NCBI GenBank assembly: GCA_009911715.1
Contig: CP047880.1
Span: 1,674,001-1,738,000, forward strand
Direction of reading: 5' to 3'
Source of the DNA: Methanomassiliicoccaceae archaeon DOK
GTDB taxonomy: Archaea > Thermoplasmatota > Thermoplasmata > Methanomassiliicoccales > Methanomethylophilaceae
Length of the DNA: 64,000 nucleotides
The translations under genes and the position numbers were made by a program. A model generated the notes under the pieces. That model saw nothing but the letters and a program-made list of their open reading frames with translations, ran no database searches and had not been told where the DNA came from. Below are positions 60,382-64,000 of this stretch, in pieces (within the stretch, counting starts at the first letter, position 1; every line of letters starts with the position of its first letter).

Positions 60382-61569
60382 ATGCAGATTGGTATAGTAG
60401 GCAAGCCGAACGTCGGCAAATCCACGTTCTTCGGCGCGGCGACGATGGCGCCGGTCGAGATAGCCAACTACCCCTTCACAACCATCGAGCCCAACAAGGG
60501 CGTCGCCTATGTCCGCACCCCCTGCCCCTGCAGGGAGCTCGGCGTCACCTGCACGCCCCACAACTCCCTCTGCGTCGACGGGACCAGGATGGTGCCCGTC
60601 GAGCTCCTGGACGTCGCGGGACTCGTTCCCGACGCGTGGGAGGGCAAGGGACTGGGCAACAAGTTCCTGGACGACCTGAGACAGGCGGACGCGCTGATCA
60701 ACGTCGTCGACGTCAGCGGCTCCACCGACATCGAGGGGAACCCCGTGGACGTGGGCTCCCACGACCCCACGGAGGACATCCTGTTCCTCAGGAGGGAGAT
60801 CGAGTGCTGGATGAGGGAGATCATCAAGAACGGGTTCTCCAAGATCGCCAGACAGGCCAGGATGCAGGGGAGCAAACCCGAGATGATCCTCGCAGAGAGG
60901 CTCCAGGGCCTGAAGGTAACAGAGGCGCAGATAAAGGAGGCCCTCAGGGCTGCCCCCCTTCCCGAGGACCCCACGAAATGGGATGACGACATACTCCTGC
61001 AGCTCTGCGCCGAGATCAGGAAGCAGTCCAAACCCATGATCGCCGCGATGAACAAGGCGGACATCGCTCCCGAAGGCAACATCCAGAAGGTCGAGGCGAT
61101 CAACGACATCTGCGTGGCGACGATGGCCGAGACCGAGCTGGCACTGAAGAAGGCCGCCGCGGCAGGACTCATCGACTACACCCCCGGCGACGAGACGTTC
61201 ACGATCAGGGACGGGGCCAAGGTCAACGACGGCCAGAGGAAGGCCCTCGAGTACATGGCCGAGAAGATGAAGGCGAACGGAGGCACCGGGATCCAGAAAT
61301 GCATAGAGGAGGCGGCGTTCAAGATGCTGGACCTCATCACCGTGTACCCCGTCGAGGACGAGAACAAGTTCACGGACCACTTCGGAAGGGTGCTTCCCGA
61401 TGCCTTCCTGGTCCCGCGCGGCTCGACCGCCAGGGACCTCGCCTACAGGATCCACACGGACCTCGGGGAGAAGTTCATCCGCGCGGTCAACGCCAAGACC
61501 AAGCGCACCGTCGGAGCCGACTACGAGCTCCAGGACGGGGACGTTATAAGGATAGTCGCGAACAAGTGA
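60382..61569 (+). CDS. ychF: YchF/OLA1-family GTPase with TGS domain (archaeal type)
   Basis: A 395-residue Obg-type P-loop NTPase. G1 is GIVGKPNVGKST, G3 is LLDVAGLVPDAWEGKGLGN, and G4 is NKAD. A helical coiled-coil insert covers about residues 125-215, and a TGS domain follows near residue 315 to the end (LITVYPVEDENKF, ARDLAYRIHTDLGEKF). Archaeal YchF relatives bind ribosomes and nucleotides, but the precise role is unsettled. It is followed after 6 bp by polB. Confidence 0.92.
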   Translation: MQIGIVGKPNVGKSTFFGAATMAPVEIANYPFTTIEPNKGVAYVRTPCPCRELGVTCTPHNSLCVDGTRMVPVELLDVAGLVPDAWEGKGLGNKFLDDLRQADALINVVDVSGSTDIEGNPVDVGSHDPTEDILFLRREIECWMREIIKNGFSKIARQARMQGSKPEMILAERLQGLKVTEAQIKEALRAAPLPEDPTKWDDDILLQLCAEIRKQSKPMIAAMNKADIAPEGNIQKVEAINDICVATMAETELALKKAAAAGLIDYTPGDETFTIRDGAKVNDGQRKALEYMAEKMKANGGTGIQKCIEEAAFKMLDLITVYPVEDENKFTDHFGRVLPDAFLVPRGSTARDLAYRIHTDLGEKFIRAVNAKTKRTVGADYELQDGDVIRIVANK

Positions 61570-61575
61570 TCCGAC

Positions 61576-63987
61576 ATGGGCACCTGGGACGTCAGACTGA
61601 TCAGCGCCTCCTACGTCATGGAGGGGGACGAGCCGGTCGTGGAGCTCTACGGCAAGACGCGCGGCAAGGAATCCATCACCATCCTGGTCCACGGCTTCAG
61701 ACCGTACCTGTTCGCCGTGAACCCGACCGAGGCCCTGGAGAGGCAGCTCTCCGAGGACCAGGAGGTCGTGGGGACCGAGAAGGACACGCTGCTGTACCGT
61801 GCGACCGAGACGCCTGTCCTCAAGGTCACACTCAGGAGCCCCTGGAAGGTCTCGGAATACCGCAACAGGTTCAGGAGGATGGGGTTCGACACCCTGGCCG
61901 CGGACATTCCCCTTAACCACCGCTTCTTCTACGACACCGACATGGGGTCCTGCATCCGCGTCACCGGGGAAGCCGTGGGAAGCGACAGGTGCACGGACCT
62001 GACGGTGGACATGGAGTCGTTCGAGAACATCGACTCATTCGACCCCGGACTGAGGATACTGTCCTTCGACATCGAGAATAGCGTGGAGCACGAGTTCCTC
62101 TACTGCATATGCGCCGTTGTCGGAGAGGACGGCGAGATCCGCAGATGCGAGCCCATCCACGGGACGGAGAGGGACATCATCACCGGTTTCTCGGACCTGA
62201 TCCGCAGCGTGGACCCAGACGTCATCACAGGCTACAACATCGACAACTACGATATCAGAAAGATCCAGGAAAGGGCCAAGGCCAACAAGATGAAGGACGC
62301 CCTCCCCTGGGGCCGCGACGGAGGACAGCCCAGGGTAGTAAGCGAGAGGTTCTGGAGGGTCAAGGGGAGGCTCATCTGCGACGCCTGGTGGGCTGTGAGG
62401 AAGGAGCTCCGTCCCAAGCAGGAGACGCTGAACGCCGTGTCGATGCAGCTCCTCGGGGAGACGAAGATGGATGTCGACCCCCGGCACATGGACTCCGAGT
62501 GGAGCGAGAACAAGCAGAAGGTGCTGGAGTACTGCACCAAGGACGCGGAGCTGGCGCTGAGGATCCTCCTGGAGGTCGGAACGCTGAGGAAGGGCATGGA
62601 CCTCGCCACGGTCTCGAAGCTCACCGTCGAGGACGTCCTCACATCCGGGTCCTCCCAGCTGGCCGACTCCCTGCTGATACGCGCCGCGGACCGCGGCAAG
62701 ATCGCCGTCCCCAACATGGGACGCGCCGGCGCCTCCGACCAGATCGAGGGCGGTTACGTGCACGACATGGTGCCCGGGCTCTACCACTGGGTCTGCGTCC
62801 TCGACTTCAAGTCGATGTACCCGTCGCTGATCATCGCCAAGAACATCTGCTTCACTACCCTGTCCCCGGACGGGGAGATCGTCGCACCGTCCGGCGCCAG
62901 GTTCATGTCCAAGGAGAGGCGCGTGGGACTGCTCCCGACCATCCTCACCAACCTGATGGACCAGAGGGACAGCATAAAGAGGCTCATGAAGAACGCCTCG
63001 GACGCCCATGAGCACCAGTACCTGGACGGCCTCCAGGCGGCGGTCAAGGTTCTGATGAACACGTTCTACGGGGTGTTCGCCTCATCCTTCTACAGGTTCA
63101 CAGACAAGAGCATCGGCGCGGCGATAACGTCGTTCGCCAGGGCCAACGTCAAGAGCATCATCAGCGAGATAGAGTCCGAGGGCATCCATGCGATCTACTC
63201 GGACACCGACTCCGTGTTCATGCAGTCGCCCGCCCACGACCTGGAGGGGTCCGTGGAGTTCGGCACCAGGATGGCTGACAAGTACTCCCGCGACGGAGGG
63301 ACGCTGGAGTTCGAGAAGATCCTCGAGCCCATGTTCACACACGGGATGAAGAAGAGGTACGTCGGGAGGATCGTGTGGCCGGAGGCGCAGGACGAGCTCC
63401 TGGTCAGGGGATACGAGATACGCCGCTCCGACTCGTTCGACCTCCAGAGCAGACTGCTCACGGACCTTTTCGACAAGATCCTGGACGAGAAGAACGACGA
63501 GGCCCTGGCCCTCGTCAGGTCCACGGTGCAGGAGGTCCTGACCGGGAAGGTCGACCCGTCGGAGCTGGTGATATCCCGCACATGCAAGGGACTGGACGCG
63601 TACGAGAACCCCGACAGGATGGCCAACGTGCAGGCCGCGAAGAAACTCATCGAGATGGGATACGAGTTCATCCCCGGGATGAAGGTGTCATGGATCGTCA
63701 CGGACGGCAACTCCGCACCCCAGAAGGTGGAGCCGTACATCAGCGGGGTCCCCTTCACCGCGAAGCCTGACTACAGGTACTACGCCGAGCGCCTCGCCCA
63801 GATGGCTTCGAGGATCACCGAGGTCTTCGGATGGACCGAGAAGGATCTGATGCTCGGAAGCCAGCAGGCGACGCTGTTCAGCGGGGCCTTCAAGACTTCC
63901 GACGAGGGGCCGAAGAGGACGGAGGCCCCGGACAAGCCCAAGCCCAAGCCGAAACCCAAAGTCAGGAGCCTGGACGAGTTCTTCTGA
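61576..63987 (+). CDS. polB: Family B DNA polymerase
   Basis: An 803-residue replicative-type DNA polymerase. Exonuclease motifs are Exo I (SFDIENSVEHE), Exo II (ITGYNIDNYDIRK) and Exo III (YCTKDAELALR), so proofreading is retained. Polymerase motif A is LDFKSMYPSLI, motif B includes LMNTFYGVFAS, and motif C is YSDTDSVF. The very C-terminus VRSLDEFF resembles a PCNA-interacting box (Q replaced by V). No intein is seen, which is notable because PolB often has inteins in archaea. It starts 6 bp after ychF and ends close to the window edge. Confidence 0.96.
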   Translation: MGTWDVRLISASYVMEGDEPVVELYGKTRGKESITILVHGFRPYLFAVNPTEALERQLSEDQEVVGTEKDTLLYRATETPVLKVTLRSPWKVSEYRNRFRRMGFDTLAADIPLNHRFFYDTDMGSCIRVTGEAVGSDRCTDLTVDMESFENIDSFDPGLRILSFDIENSVEHEFLYCICAVVGEDGEIRRCEPIHGTERDIITGFSDLIRSVDPDVITGYNIDNYDIRKIQERAKANKMKDALPWGRDGGQPRVVSERFWRVKGRLICDAWWAVRKELRPKQETLNAVSMQLLGETKMDVDPRHMDSEWSENKQKVLEYCTKDAELALRILLEVGTLRKGMDLATVSKLTVEDVLTSGSSQLADSLLIRAADRGKIAVPNMGRAGASDQIEGGYVHDMVPGLYHWVCVLDFKSMYPSLIIAKNICFTTLSPDGEIVAPSGARFMSKERRVGLLPTILTNLMDQRDSIKRLMKNASDAHEHQYLDGLQAAVKVLMNTFYGVFASSFYRFTDKSIGAAITSFARANVKSIISEIESEGIHAIYSDTDSVFMQSPAHDLEGSVEFGTRMADKYSRDGGTLEFEKILEPMFTHGMKKRYVGRIVWPEAQDELLVRGYEIRRSDSFDLQSRLLTDLFDKILDEKNDEALALVRSTVQEVLTGKVDPSELVISRTCKGLDAYENPDRMANVQAAKKLIEMGYEFIPGMKVSWIVTDGNSAPQKVEPYISGVPFTAKPDYRYYAERLAQMASRITEVFGWTEKDLMLGSQQATLFSGAFKTSDEGPKRTEAPDKPKPKPKPKVRSLDEFF

Positions 63988-64000
63988 CATCCATCATCGG

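Overview
The window is GC-rich chromosomal DNA of a euryarchaeon. It carries many archaeal information-processing genes: aIF1A, Rio1, the KH protein aDim2, Pus10, L21e, RNA polymerase subunit F, DUF655, KsgA, RadB, a stand-alone Bud32, NAC, a class I archaeal CCA-adding enzyme and a family B DNA polymerase. It also has archaeal isoprenoid genes (IPK, type 2 IDI, GGPP synthase). The best fit is a methanogen of the Methanomassiliicoccales (class Thermoplasmata). Three things point there: a complete Ech-type energy-converting hydrogenase operon, a 5S rRNA gene with no neighbouring 16S or 23S, and a pattern of UAG use that suggests pyrrolysine decoding. No mcr, hdr, methyltransferase or pyl genes are present, so the placement is an inference.

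Layout. 1-2.7 kb: Lrp regulator, alanyl-tRNA editing protein, NAC, HypC and a DUF2188 protein. 2.8-5.9 kb: 5S rRNA, then the IPK-IDI2-GGPPS isoprenoid operon. 5.9-12.5 kb: radB, a DUF5714 protein, AIM24-like and small membrane proteins, bud32-rdgB, and a gap-pgk pair. 12.6-19 kb: a CNNM/CBS membrane protein, two tandem acetolactate synthase large subunits, cca and tRNA-Pro. 19-24.3 kb: an HsdR_N-like orphan, then an ATPase-glpK-CoA disulfide reductase operon. 24.4-29.6 kb: echABCDEF. 29.6-31.7 kb: an AT-rich island with a DUF4143-type ATPase, then a flavodoxin behind two iron-box-like palindromes. 31.8-38.3 kb: nitrilase, hexapeptide acetyltransferase, an EmrB-type efflux pump with a MarR regulator, and two tandem SNF-family sodium symporters. 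38.4-42.9 kb: ilvC, a cyclophilin-like protein, a DUF6440 protein, a rubredoxin-glutamate synthase fusion and a second DUF4143-type ATPase. 42.9-47.7 kb: a 23-bp minisatellite, pmbA-tldD-M24 peptidase and aspartate dehydrogenase. 47.8-50.2 kb: the hybrid-cluster protein gene hcp, interrupted by an in-frame UAG, and a divergent Crp/Fnr regulator. 50.2-64 kb: HD hydrolase, archease, a formyltransferase, a HAD-like protein, tRNA-Glu, the translation and ribosome-biogenesis clusters, a DUF6198-MarR-acetyltransferase module, the YchF-type GTPase and PolB. The only stretch over 300 bp without a protein gene is 2679-3051, which holds the 5S gene and promoters.

The most notable observation is hcp. 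One TAG codon splits a gene whose two halves are both needed: the 5' half has the cubane cysteines and the His/Glu ligands of the hybrid cluster, and the 3' half has its four cysteines and the Glu-x-Lys pair. All spacings are intact. I checked the stop codons of 68 genes: 62 end in TGA, 6 in TAA and none in TAG. This is what one expects if UAG is a sense codon, so Hcp is a candidate pyrrolysine protein whose production could depend on Pyl supply and on the divergent Crp/Fnr regulator.

Other regulatory architecture that can be read directly includes iron-box palindromes flanking the flavodoxin TATA box, paired MarR-type operators, and unusual repeat arrays in front of both DUF4143-type ATPases. 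Many genes have a TATA-like element about 25-30 bp before the start codon, which suggests short or absent leaders and was used to choose several starts.
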